Below are positions 8,662 through 16,745 of a DNA stretch of 64,000 bases, piece after piece. The position numbers and the translations under genes are program-made. The DNA comes from Microbacterium proteolyticum (GTDB lineage: Bacteria; Actinomycetota; Actinomycetes; Actinomycetales; Microbacteriaceae). Below the pieces are notes generated by a model. The model was not told the DNA's origin, made no database searches, and worked only from the letters and a program-made list of their open reading frames with translations. Each line of letters begins with the position of its first letter. The first letter of the stretch is position 1. Location: NCBI RefSeq assembly GCF_014192415.1, contig NZ_JACHXY010000001.1:124001-188000 (forward strand), read 5' to 3'.

Positions 8662-8690
8662 TTGACACTGCCTAATAACTCACCTAGCTA
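8662..8690 (+). promoter_or_regulatory. Consensus -35 with weak -10 pointing into the antisense of the coiled-coil gene
   Basis: TTGACA (8662-8667), spacer 17, TAGCTA (8685-8690), in a locally AT-rich patch. No plus-strand gene follows, so if active it would make an antisense transcript across the 69-residue gene. It may equally be chance. Confidence 0.25.
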
Positions 8691-8893
8691 ACTACTTCAG
8701 CCTCTAGGCTTTCGATCCGCTGCTCGAGGTACGCGATGTAGTCCGCCATGTACGACAGCTTCGCCTCGAGCCGGTCCAGGCGAGGACTGATGTGCCCCTG
8801 ATTGAAGCTGAAGGGCACCTTGAGCGGGTTGTCGGCGTCGATCTTCGCGATCACGGCACGCAGCCGGTTCACGTCTCCGGGCTCGTTGGTCAT
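8684..8893 (-). CDS. Small coiled-coil hypothetical protein
   Basis: 69 residues. The first half (MTNEPGDVNRLRAVIAKI...) is charged; NPLKVPFSFNQGHISPRLDR forms a central segment; the last 25 residues (LEAKLSYMADYIAYLEQRIESLEAEV) show clear heptads of a short coiled coil. No known domain is recognised. The start was chosen at ATG 8893; longer in-frame extensions run into the neighbouring YnfA gene. It ends in an unusually AT-rich patch (TTAGCTAG). Oligomerisation is likely from the heptads; any role is unknown. Confidence 0.7.
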   Translation of the reverse strand: MTNEPGDVNRLRAVIAKIDADNPLKVPFSFNQGHISPRLDRLEAKLSYMADYIAYLEQRIESLEAEVVS

Positions 8894-8916
8894 GCTCGCC
8901 AGCGTACGCTCGCGGT

Positions 8917-9261
8917 TTATTCGGCCCCAGGTGTTGACGGGGCGAGCATGATGATCCCCGCGCCCACGAGGGCGACCGCCGACCCGATGTAATCCCACAC
9001 CGTGGGACGGAAGCCGTCGACCACGATCCCCCACGCCAGCGATCCCGCGACGAACACGCCCCCGTAGGCGGCGAGCACCCGCCCGAAGTTCGTGTCGGGC
9101 TGCAGAGCCGCGATGAACCCGTACGCGCCGAGGGCCAGGATGCCGAGCAGTGCCAGCCACCACCCGCGGTTCTCGCGCACGGCCTGCCAGATCAACCACG
9201 CACCGCCGATCTCGGCGACGGCGGCGAGCGCGAAGAGGATGACGATGCGGGCCGTGATCAT
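8917..9261 (-). CDS. YnfA family (UPF0060) small membrane protein
   Basis: 114 residues with four membrane segments and the family motifs [11 protein letters not shown] in TM1, [11 protein letters not shown] and [18 protein letters not shown], and a closing [18 protein letters not shown]. YnfA proteins belong to the drug/metabolite transporter (SMR-like) fold and are annotated as putative small multidrug or metabolite exporters. Length is typical (about 105-115). It is divergent from the small gene at 9446 and upstream of the coiled-coil gene, from which it is separated by 23 nt, so the two may be co-transcribed. Confidence 0.92.
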   Translation of the reverse strand: MITARIVILFALAAVAEIGGAWLIWQAVRENRGWWLALLGILALGAYGFIAALQPDTNFGRVLAAYGGVFVAGSLAWGIVVDGFRPTVWDYIGSAVALVGAGIIMLAPSTPGAE

Positions 9262-9445
9262 TCCGCCATTATCCGGCGGAACCCGCGCGACGTCGGAGCG
9301 CTCGAGGTGCGTGAGGTGCAGGTCGGGCCGTGCCCGGCGTCGACCGGGGCTCTCTCGTTACGAGAGACCGCACAGCGCATGACGCTTGAGGAACATTCGG
9401 GGAAGACAGGCATTCCGTTGGCTAGATTTCGGACCGGAGGTGCTC

Positions 9446-9634
9446 ATGTCCCGACCCCGAACCGTGACGCACGTCTATACGCTGCAGACCGGCTGGCAGA
9501 AGTCGCTCGAAGGCCCGTTGACCGCCGAGCTCGCCGACGCGCTGCGCCGCAGAGGCGTGTCGATGGTGCGCGCCCGTCGCGGCTTGTTCGACGTGCGCGA
9601 GGTGTCGCTGCTGAACGAGTCCCCGCCCCGGTGA
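9446..9634 (+). CDS. Small hypothetical protein, 62 residues
   Basis: Starts at an ATG preceded by GGAGGTG at proper spacing, which supports translation. The product, MSRPRTVTHVYTLQTGWQ..., is basic in the C-terminal half (RRRGVSMVRARRGLFDVREV) and has no signal peptide or membrane segment. A longer in-frame extension to 9386 lacks a ribosome-binding site. I do not recognise a family. Confidence 0.6.
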   Translation: MSRPRTVTHVYTLQTGWQKSLEGPLTAELADALRRRGVSMVRARRGLFDVREVSLLNESPPR

Positions 9635-9807
9635 GGAGACCGCGTCGCCGGGAGCCGTCAGAAACGCCCCGCAACGCCGTCGCCCGCATCGGGAAGGGTG
9701 CCGCGTTCCACGCCTGAGCCTCGCGGCCGCCCCGTGCTGCGCGCACGTGCCTAAGCTCGAGGAGGTCGCGTCGGCGGCGACGAGGACTCGGCGAAAGGAT
9801 GCCCCCC

Positions 9808-10515
9808 ATGGCCGATGCTCTCACCGCCCGCACGGTCCCTCAACGCAGCACCGAGGACGCGAGTCTGTACGCCGCCGGCATCCTGTGGATCTGCGCCGCC
9901 GTCGTCTACCTCGGTGCCGAAGCGGTGTCGGCCGCCGCATTCCCCGGGTACGACTACGCGCACAACTACATCAGCGACCTCGGGGTTCCGGAGATCGGTC
10001 CGCACGACGGTCGGTTCCTCGATTCGCCGCTGAGCGGGGTGATGAACGCAGGCTTCATCGTCCAGGGCGTGCTGTTCTTCCTCGCGACTCTCCTCGCCGC
10101 ACGGGGACGACGCCGCACGCGACACTCCCCCGTGTTGTGGGTGGCGCTCGCGGCGCTCCACGCGGTGGGGATCACGCTCGTGGCAGTGGTGCACGGGGGC
10201 CCACTGGCGGCGGCATCCGGGATGATCGGCATCCACGTCGTCGGTGCTGCGCTGGCGATCGTCTGCGGCAATCTCGCGTCGATCGCCGGAGGTCGGGTGC
10301 TCGGCGGTCGCGCGTTCCGGGTCTTCAGCGTGACGATCGCTGTCGCCGGACTGCTCTTTCTTGTGGGGCTGCAGACGCACCCGTCGATCGCCGGCATGTC
10401 ACTGCCCGACGGCGTGTGGGAGCGCGGCAGTGTCTATGCGGTCACCGTCTGGGAGCTCGTGGCCGGGGTCGTGCTGGTGGTATCCGCGCGCCGAACGCGG
10501 TCGTCGGCGACGTGA
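9808..10515 (+). CDS. DUF998 membrane protein
   Basis: 235 residues with six membrane segments. The N-terminal signature FPGYDYAHNYISDLGVPE with its HNxISDLG core is diagnostic of DUF998 (PF06197), a family of uncharacterised six-TM proteins. The ATG at 9808 has GAAAGGA eight bases upstream; a second ATG nine bases earlier overlaps that ribosome-binding site and is less likely. No operon partner is evident. Function is unknown. Confidence 0.85.
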   Translation: MADALTARTVPQRSTEDASLYAAGILWICAAVVYLGAEAVSAAAFPGYDYAHNYISDLGVPEIGPHDGRFLDSPLSGVMNAGFIVQGVLFFLATLLAARGRRRTRHSPVLWVALAALHAVGITLVAVVHGGPLAAASGMIGIHVVGAALAIVCGNLASIAGGRVLGGRAFRVFSVTIAVAGLLFLVGLQTHPSIAGMSLPDGVWERGSVYAVTVWELVAGVVLVVSARRTRSSAT

Positions 10516-10614
10516 GGGGGGCGGCGCCGCTCCCGCCGCGGGCGGCCCCGCCCGGATGAGATGGCGTGACGCAACCGCCGGGTGACTTCGGCTCTTGTCT
10601 GACACTCTCGAAGC

Positions 10615-11604
10615 GTGAAAGCTTTCCGGTGCCGTGTGTGCGGCAACGCCCTGTACTTCGAGAACTCCGTCTGCCTGTCGTGCGGGACGGGTCTCGGCTA
10701 CTCGCGAGACGAGGCGGACATCGTTCCGGTCGACGGCTACGGACGGTACGTGGATGCCGCGGGGCTCATCTGGCACGTGTGCCGGAACCTCAATCTGTCG
10801 GGGTGCACCTGGCTCGCGCGATTCCCGGGCGGTCAGTGCTCGGCGTGCGATCTGACGCGGGTGCGTCCGAACGACGCGGATGCCAAGGGGCTCTCGCAGT
10901 TCCCGGTGGCCGAGCGCGCGAAGCGCTGGCTGCTCGTCGACCTCGACCGGCTCGGCTTCCCCGTCGTCGGAAAGGGCGAGGATGCGACGTACGGCCTCTG
11001 CTTCGACCTGCTGTCGAGCGTGGCCGAGAACGTCACGATCGGCCACGCCGACGGGGTGATCACGATGGATCTCGCCGAGAGCGACGACGCCTACCGCGTG
11101 CGCGTGCAGGAGCAGCTCGGCGAGCCGTATCGCACCATGCTCGGTCACTTCCGTCACGAAGTCGGCCATTACATGGAATGGCGCCTGGTCGAGGGCACCG
11201 ACCGCATCGCAGAGGCGCGCCGTCTGTTCGGCGATGAGACCGCCGACTACCAGGCGGAGATCGACCGTCACTACTCTCAGGGACCGCCGGCGAACTGGTG
11301 GGAACGCTACATCTCCACCTACGCCACCATGCACCCCTACGAGGATTTCGCCGAGACGTGGGCGCATTTCCTGCACATGACCGACACGGTCGAGACCGCC
11401 CACATCTACGGTTTGGCGCGCACGGGCGGCATCCAGGACTCCCCCTCCTTCCGCGCCTTCGTGACGGACACGTGGATACCGCTGTCCACCGCGCTCAACA
11501 TGGTCAATCGGTCGATGGGCAAGGCAGACCTGTACCCGTTCGTCATCCCCGACCCGGTGCTCGACAAGCTCGACTTCATCGCGTCGCTGCGGCCAGGAAG
11601 CTGA
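10615..11604 (+). CDS. Zinc-ribbon putative zinc metallopeptidase (DUF2248 type)
   Basis: 329 residues from a GTG start. An N-terminal zinc ribbon (CRVCGNALYFENSVCLSCG, residues 3-21) is followed by a second Cys pair region (CRNLNLSGCTW, CSACDLTR). The catalytic HEVGH motif is at residues 181-185, and YEDFAETWAHFLHMTDT about 60 residues later supplies the third zinc ligand and supporting acids. This matches the family of bacterial 'zinc-ribbon and putative zinc-binding metallopeptidase' proteins. There is no signal peptide, so it is cytoplasmic. Substrate unknown. Confidence 0.88.
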   Translation: MKAFRCRVCGNALYFENSVCLSCGTGLGYSRDEADIVPVDGYGRYVDAAGLIWHVCRNLNLSGCTWLARFPGGQCSACDLTRVRPNDADAKGLSQFPVAERAKRWLLVDLDRLGFPVVGKGEDATYGLCFDLLSSVAENVTIGHADGVITMDLAESDDAYRVRVQEQLGEPYRTMLGHFRHEVGHYMEWRLVEGTDRIAEARRLFGDETADYQAEIDRHYSQGPPANWWERYISTYATMHPYEDFAETWAHFLHMTDTVETAHIYGLARTGGIQDSPSFRAFVTDTWIPLSTALNMVNRSMGKADLYPFVIPDPVLDKLDFIASLRPGS

Positions 11605-11780
11605 CGGGGGCCTCGGGGCTCGGGGCTCGGCGCTCGTTTCGCGGCGTGCGCACAGTCGAGTCGGGTACCCCTGCCAGCGGGAAGAGCACGCGGATCGCGG
11701 ACACCCCGGACCGATGATCCTCCGGGCTCTCGCCTCGATGCAGGGGGATGACACCCCTCGCCTGCGAGCGGGGGTTCGCC

Positions 11781-11786
11781 TACGCT
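11781..11786 (+). promoter_or_regulatory. -10 box, leaderless lipoprotein transcript
   Basis: TACGCT lies exactly six bases before the lipoprotein ATG, so transcription would begin at or next to the start codon. Confidence 0.5.
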
Positions 11787-11792
11787 CGCGGC

Positions 11793-12167
11793 ATGCGAAA
11801 GATCGGTGCCCTCGCGGCTGCGATCCTGGTGGCCGCAATGCTGTCGGGGTGCGGCTCGCTCCCCGTCTCGCCGTCTCGATCCGCGTCGGCAACACCGACG
11901 GAAACGAGTTCGGCGACCGAGGATGCCCTCGCGCAGGAAACCGCCTACTACACAGCCCTGCGCAAGCAGCTGCCGCAGACCGATCTGTCCAATGCGGGCC
12001 TGTGGATCGACCTCGGCCGGGCCGTCTGCAAGGCGTTCGACGACGGCCTCACCCCCAAAGAGGTCTTCGACTCGATGTCGGGCGGTGCGATCACGCAGCC
12101 GGAAGCCAGCGCGGTCGTCGTGATCTCCGGCATCCACCTGTGTCCGGAATACGCGCCCACGCCGTAG
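11793..12167 (+). CDS. Secreted lipoprotein, DUF732-like
   Basis: 124 residues. The signal peptide MRKIGALAAAILVAAMLSGC ends in a lipobox (LSGC) with Cys20 as the lipidated residue. A Ser/Thr linker follows, then a small helical domain with two Cys (VCKAFDDGLTPKEV, HLCPEY) that probably form a disulfide, similar to the DUF732 domains of actinobacteria. It is anchored on the outer face of the membrane. The start is fixed by the leaderless -10 TACGCT; an in-frame ATG at 11748 would destroy the signal peptide. Confidence 0.8.
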   Translation: MRKIGALAAAILVAAMLSGCGSLPVSPSRSASATPTETSSATEDALAQETAYYTALRKQLPQTDLSNAGLWIDLGRAVCKAFDDGLTPKEVFDSMSGGAITQPEASAVVVISGIHLCPEYAPTP

Positions 12168-12265
12168 CGGTCACCCTCCACCGCCCAGCGGGGCCGTACG
12201 GAAAGTTCGCAGGCCTTCCGGTCTCACACCGGGGGCGACCACCCATGCGGAGTAGCGTGGGAGAG

Positions 12266-12724
12266 GTGACGGAACCGCAGTGGCATCCCTCCGAGGACGG
12301 CATCAACTTCCATACCCGCAAGTGGGTCAAGCCCGAAGACCTGAACGCCAACGGCACGCTGTTCGGCGGCAGCCTCCTGCGCTGGATCGACGAGGAAGCG
12401 GCGATCTACGCGATCATCCAGCTCGGCAACTACCGCGTCGTGACCAAGCTGATCTCGGAGATCAACTTCGAGGCATCCGCCCTGCAGGGCGACCTCATCG
12501 AGATGGGCCTGACCGCGACGCACTTCGGTCGCACGTCGCTCACCATGCGCGCCGTCGTGCGCAACATGATCACGCGCAAACGGATCCTCACCATCGAACG
12601 GCTCGTGTTCGTGAGCGTCGACGAGGACGGTCACCCGAAGCCCCACGGGTACACCGACATCACGTTCGACCGCGACAGGATGCCGCACGAGCACCCCGCG
12701 GCCGGGAGCATCTCCCTGGCGTGA
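12266..12724 (+). CDS. Acyl-CoA thioesterase (hotdog fold)
   Basis: 152 residues from a GTG start that sits seven bases after a TAGCGT -10 box (leaderless). An ATG 21 bases upstream is an alternative. The hotdog core includes VKPEDLNANGTLFGGSLLRWIDEEAAI, where N-xx-GTLFGG-D/E is the active-site signature of YciA/BFIT-type acyl-CoA hydrolases, and FGRTSLTMR. It hydrolyses acyl-CoA to free acid and CoA; chain length is unknown. It is a single-domain, single-gene unit. Confidence 0.87.
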   Translation: MTEPQWHPSEDGINFHTRKWVKPEDLNANGTLFGGSLLRWIDEEAAIYAIIQLGNYRVVTKLISEINFEASALQGDLIEMGLTATHFGRTSLTMRAVVRNMITRKRILTIERLVFVSVDEDGHPKPHGYTDITFDRDRMPHEHPAAGSISLA

Positions 12725-12813
12725 GGTCGGCGACCCGTCGTGGGTGAGGGGGTCACGCCCCATGGCCCGTCGCGCGGCCACACCAGCACCGCGCACGGAG
12801 AGAGGAGGGTCTC

Positions 12814-13146
12814 ATGACGCACACGATTCGAGTCGTGTACTGCACGCAATGCGCGTGGATGCTGCGCGCAGCGTGGATCGCGCAAGAATTGCTGACGACG
12901 TTCCAGACCGAGCTCATGGGTGGCGGCGCGACGCTCGAGCCCGGCACCGGCGGGATCTTCGAGGTCTACGCCGATGGGGAGCGCGTGTGGTCGCGCAAGA
13001 GCGACGGCGGCTTCCCCGACATCGTGGAGCTGAAGCGCCGCGTGCGCGACCGTATCGCGCCGGAACGGGAGTTGGGTCACGCGGATCGGGCGGCGCGACG
13101 GGACGGCCGGGCTGTCAGCGCCCGAGAAGCGGGGACGTCCGAATGA
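12814..13146 (+). CDS. SelT/SelW/SelH (Rdx) family thiol-redox protein
   Basis: 110 residues. The N-terminal thioredoxin-like part starts THTIRVVYCTQCAWMLRAAW, with the CxxC redox motif at about residues 10-13; the position that is selenocysteine in animal SelW is Cys here. The family tail motif GGIFEVYADGERVWSRKSDGGFPD follows. Rdx proteins are small cytoplasmic redox partners of uncertain substrate. The last 30 residues are an unconserved charged tail. The 3' end overlaps the convergent tetR gene by 32 bp. Confidence 0.88.
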   Translation: MTHTIRVVYCTQCAWMLRAAWIAQELLTTFQTELMGGGATLEPGTGGIFEVYADGERVWSRKSDGGFPDIVELKRRVRDRIAPERELGHADRAARRDGRAVSAREAGTSE

Positions 13147-13741
13147 GATCGCGTGAGGATGCGCCGACGGCGGGGAGGGGCGAGGGCGTGGGCGTCGAGA
13201 AGGCGTCGAGGGTGAGGGTGAGGTAGCGGCGCCAGCCGTCGCTGCCTGCCGGTGTTCCGACGATGGTGCTGATCAGCATCAGGATCAGTGACACGAGATC
13301 ATCTTCGACAAGATCGGCACGGACGAGCCCGTCTTGCTGCGCCTGGGCCAGGAGCGTCCCGAGTCGAGGTCGGAACGACCCGATGATCGTGTCGGTCACG
13401 GTCTCGAAGACGCCTGCGGTGGTGAGCAGTCCCCGCTCCGACGCGATGATCGACAGGATGCGGGCGAACACCGCGTATAAAGCCTCGAGGCTGGTCGACC
13501 CCGCAGGCTCGTCGTCCACGAGCGGTGCGAGCTCGTCGTCGACGATGTGCTGGAACACCGCTGTCACGAGGTCTTCGCGTTTCGGGAAGTGACGATGCAG
13601 GGTCGCGATGCCCACCCCGGCTTGTGCGGCGATCTCGTCGAGGGAGGGCTCCCCCGCGTCGAAGCTGTAGGCCTGTCGCGCGGCGCTGACCAACTTCGCG
13701 CGGTTCTCACGCGCGTCACGGCGCACCCCGGTGTGAGACAT
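13115..13741 (-). CDS. TetR/AcrR family transcriptional regulator
   Basis: 208 residues. The N-terminal helix-turn-helix reads PSLDEIAAQAGVGIATLHRHFPKREDLV (residues 31-58), followed by an all-helical ligand/dimer domain. It is divergent from the MMPL gene across 88 bp that contain two interlocking inverted repeats, so it most likely represses both itself and the MMPL transporter until a ligand binds. AATGAT lies six bases before the ATG as a possible -10. Confidence 0.9.
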   Translation of the reverse strand: MSHTGVRRDARENRAKLVSAARQAYSFDAGEPSLDEIAAQAGVGIATLHRHFPKREDLVTAVFQHIVDDELAPLVDDEPAGSTSLEALYAVFARILSIIASERGLLTTAGVFETVTDTIIGSFRPRLGTLLAQAQQDGLVRADLVEDDLVSLILMLISTIVGTPAGSDGWRRYLTLTLDAFSTPTPSPLPAVGASSRDLIRTSPLLGR

Positions 13742-13760
13742 CTCACGATCATTTCACAGA

Positions 13761-13806
13761 CCATAAGCAAGACGCGGCTATCACTTATGGCAGGATCTGA
13801 TAGCCG
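13761..13806. promoter_or_regulatory. Two interlocking inverted repeats (TetR operator candidates)
   Basis: CCATAAG (13761-13767) pairs with CTTATGG (13784-13790). CGGCTATCA (13775-13783) pairs with TGATAGCCG (13798-13806). The two dyads overlap and abut, in the divergent tetR-MMPL intergenic region. Dyads of this size are typical TetR-family operators. It is unclear which is used, or whether two dimers bind. Confidence 0.6.
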
Positions 13807-13829
13807 TATCTCACTTCGAAGGGTTGACC

Positions 13830-16031
13830 ATGGCTGCACTCCTGTTCACACTCGGCACGCGGTGCGCTCGACACGCGAAGGTGGTCGTCCTGGCGTGGGT
13901 CGTCGTGTTGCTGACCCTCGTCGGTGGGGCCGTCGCTTTCCCGGGCACCTTCAGCGGGGGCTTCACCCTGCCGCCCACTCAGGCGTCACAGGTGCTCGAT
14001 GAGATGGATGCCGCGTTCCCGGATGCCCACTTCGACGAGGGGACGGCCACCGCGGTGGTTCGTGCGCGAGAAGGGATGCCGGTCACCGACAACACCCAGA
14101 AGGCGGCGATCGGCACTCTGGTGACGGAACTGTCTGAGATCGACGGGGTGCGGGCGGTACTCAGCCCGTTCGATACCGGTGCGGTCTCGGAGAACTCCGA
14201 GTACGCGCTGATCCAGATCGGCTTCGACTCCGTCGCGGGCGACGTGACGCTCGAACAGAAGGACGCGTTGCAGGATGCCGCGAAGGCGGCTCGTGATTCC
14301 GGTCTGACCGTCGAGTTCGGAGGGAGCATCTTCCAGGGGCTGCCCGAGGTCGGTCTGAACGAAGGCGGTGGCCTGATCGTGGCCCTCATCGTGCTGATCA
14401 TCGTGCTCGGGGGAATGATCGCGGCGATCATCCCGCTCGTTTCCGGCATCGTCGGAGTCGGCATCGGCGTGAGCGGAGTGTTCATCGCCAGTGGCGCGAT
14501 CGACGTGAACCAGTTGACGCCGCTGCTGCCGGCGATGCTCGGCTTGGCAGTCGGTATCGACTATTCGCTCTTCGTCATCTCCCGATATCAGAACGAACTC
14601 GCCGACGGCCGCGACCGCACGACCGCGATCGGCCGCGCCGTCGGCACGGCCGGTACCGCCGTGGTGTTCGCCGGACTCACCGTGCTCATCGCCCTGGCGC
14701 TGCTGACGACCGTCGGACTGGCGCTGCTCGCAGCGATGGGTATCGCCGCGGCCGGTACCGTCGCGGTGTCGATCCTCATCGCGGTCACCCTCACGCCGGC
14801 CCTCCTGTCCCTGGCCGGCGACAAGATCACACCGAAAGCGACTACCCGCGCCACCACCGCAGACGATGTCGCCCGGCCATCCGCACTTCGCCGCCGCCCG
14901 CATCTCGCCGAGAGGTGGGTGCGCGCCGTCACCCGCCTGCCCTGGCTCACCGTCGTCGCAACGCTCCTCGTGCTCGGACTGCTCTCCATCCCCGCTCTCT
15001 CGATGCGGTTGAACTTTCCCGACAACTCCATGGCCGCCCCCGACACGACCCAGTACAAGGCCAGCCAGATGATCGATGCCGGCTTCGGCTCCGGCTCCAA
15101 CGGGCCCCTGGTCGTGTTCGTCACCTCGCACGACGCCACCGCCGCCGGTAATGCGGTGGCGACCATTCTCCGCAACCTCGACGACGTCACGTTCGTCAGT
15201 TCTGTCGTCCCGAACACCACCAACGATGCCGCCTACATCCAAGTCGTGCCCTCAGAGGGACCGCTCGCCGCTTCCACCGCGTCCCTTGTCGGCGACATCC
15301 GCGACAACGCCGCACGATGGTCGGCGGACGCGGGGGCGGAGTCCCTGCAGGTCACCGGCCAGACCGCCATCGACATCGACTCCGGGGCCGCGTTCAGTGA
15401 AGCGCTCGTCCCCTACCTCGCGCTCGTGGTGACCCTCGCGCTTCTGCTGCTCCTGGTCATGTTCCGCTCGATCCTCGTACCCCTCAAAGCGGCTCTCGGG
15501 TTCGTTCTCTCCGTCGGAGCGACCTTCGGTGTCGTCGTCGCTGTCTTCCAGTGGGGGTGGGGCGCCGAGCTCCTCGGCGTACACACGCCCGGCCCCATCG
15601 TGAGCCTGCTCCCCCTCGCTCTGACCGGCGTCCTCTTCGGACTCGCCATGGACTACGAAGTCTTCATCGTGTCCCGCATGCGCGAAGAATTCGTGCACCA
15701 CGGCGACGCCGGACGCTCGGTACGTCTGGGGTTCCTCTCCGGCGCTCGCGTCGTCGTCGCGGCCGCGATCATCATGATCAGCGTGTTCGCCGGCTTCGTG
15801 CTCGCCGAAGACACCCTTGTGAAATCCATCGCGTTCGCCCTGGCCGTCGGCGTCTTCATCGACGCGTTCATCGTCCGAGCGACTCTCGTCCCCGCCATCA
15901 TGACGATCCTCGGGCGCGGGGCTTGGTGGATCCCCCGCTGGCTCGATCGGATCCTCCCGAACATCGACACCGAAGGAACAGCCCTCACCGCCCGCACACC
16001 GGCCCCCCAGGAGATCGACTCCCGGGGGTGA
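13830..16031 (+). CDS. MMPL family (RND-like) transporter
   Basis: 733 residues with two repeated halves. Each half has one membrane segment, an extracytoplasmic domain, then five to six segments. The MMPL motifs are GLAVGIDYSLFVISRYQNEL in half one and LFGLAMDYEVFIVSRMREEF in half two, followed by SGARVVVAAAIIMISVFAGF. These carry the Asp-Tyr proton-relay residues of MmpL3-like RND transporters. Such proteins export lipids or hydrophobic drugs using the proton gradient. The ATG at 13830 is preceded by GAAGGG. It is probably repressed by the divergent TetR protein. Confidence 0.92.
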   Translation: MAALLFTLGTRCARHAKVVVLAWVVVLLTLVGGAVAFPGTFSGGFTLPPTQASQVLDEMDAAFPDAHFDEGTATAVVRAREGMPVTDNTQKAAIGTLVTELSEIDGVRAVLSPFDTGAVSENSEYALIQIGFDSVAGDVTLEQKDALQDAAKAARDSGLTVEFGGSIFQGLPEVGLNEGGGLIVALIVLIIVLGGMIAAIIPLVSGIVGVGIGVSGVFIASGAIDVNQLTPLLPAMLGLAVGIDYSLFVISRYQNELADGRDRTTAIGRAVGTAGTAVVFAGLTVLIALALLTTVGLALLAAMGIAAAGTVAVSILIAVTLTPALLSLAGDKITPKATTRATTADDVARPSALRRRPHLAERWVRAVTRLPWLTVVATLLVLGLLSIPALSMRLNFPDNSMAAPDTTQYKASQMIDAGFGSGSNGPLVVFVTSHDATAAGNAVATILRNLDDVTFVSSVVPNTTNDAAYIQVVPSEGPLAASTASLVGDIRDNAARWSADAGAESLQVTGQTAIDIDSGAAFSEALVPYLALVVTLALLLLLVMFRSILVPLKAALGFVLSVGATFGVVVAVFQWGWGAELLGVHTPGPIVSLLPLALTGVLFGLAMDYEVFIVSRMREEFVHHGDAGRSVRLGFLSGARVVVAAAIIMISVFAGFVLAEDTLVKSIAFALAVGVFIDAFIVRATLVPAIMTILGRGAWWIPRWLDRILPNIDTEGTALTARTPAPQEIDSRG

Positions 16032-16082
16032 GGACCTCGAGGCGCGCTCGGTCGCACTCGACGCTCACGCTTGCCGCATACG

Positions 16083-16101
16083 TTACGGTGCGATATCGTA
16101 A
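16083..16101. promoter_or_regulatory. Dyad operator overlapping -10 of the second tetR gene
   Basis: TTACG (16083-16087) and CGTAA (16097-16101) form an inverted repeat with a 9-bp spacer. TATCGT at 16094-16099 is a -10 that lies seven bases before an ATG at 16107. A repressor bound here would block its own promoter, as expected for TetR autoregulation. Confidence 0.45.
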
Positions 16102-16745
16102 TGAGTATGAATCCAAGCCGCACCCGCGATGCGGGACGCCCCATGAGCCCAGAGATCGATGATGCGATTCTGACGAGCACCATCGACGCGCTGTCCGAGG
16201 TCGGCTTCCAGGGCCTGAGCATCGCCGAGGTCGCGCGCCGCGCCGGATCGACCACCCCGGCGGTGTACCGGCGGTTCGCCAACAAAGCCGAGCTCGTCCA
16301 GGCGGCAGTGACCCGAGAGATGGACGGACTGCCGGGCGACGTGGCCGACCAGGGCACCCTCAGGGCAGACCTGCTGGGGTGGCTCACGGCGATATCCCAG
16401 TCGCTCACCCCCCAGCGCACCCGTATTCTCAGCGGGCTCCTCATGGCCGCCGACCCCGAGAACGCGCCCATCGTCGACATTCGCGACCATCTCCGGCGGA
16501 TGAGCCATGAGGGCTGGACCTCGATCGTCCGTCGCGCCACCAGCCGTGGCGAGCTCCGCGCAGATCCCGCTCCGCCCGACCTCAGTCGGATCCCCGGAGG
16601 CCTCATCGTGAGCCGCGCGCTCCTCCTGGAGCCCCCCATGGATGTCACCGAGCTCGAAGAACTGGTCGACGCCGTGTTCCTCCCGGCCCTCATGGCGGCC
16701 GCAACCTCCACCTCTGCACCCGAAAGCACAAAGGAGAACTCATGA
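16101..16745 (+). CDS. TetR/AcrR family transcriptional regulator
   Basis: 214 residues from ATG 16101; ATG 16107 (MNPSRTRD) is an equally plausible, leaderless start. The helix-turn-helix is LSIAEVARRAGSTTPAVYRRFANKAELV, and a TetR_C-type ligand domain follows (TLRADLLGWLTAISQSL...). The stop overlaps the ATG of the DUF422 gene (ATGA), so regulator and membrane protein are translationally coupled. The natural inference is that it controls its own operon through the dyad upstream. Confidence 0.88.
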   Translation: MSMNPSRTRDAGRPMSPEIDDAILTSTIDALSEVGFQGLSIAEVARRAGSTTPAVYRRFANKAELVQAAVTREMDGLPGDVADQGTLRADLLGWLTAISQSLTPQRTRILSGLLMAADPENAPIVDIRDHLRRMSHEGWTSIVRRATSRGELRADPAPPDLSRIPGGLIVSRALLLEPPMDVTELEELVDAVFLPALMAAATSTSAPESTKENS

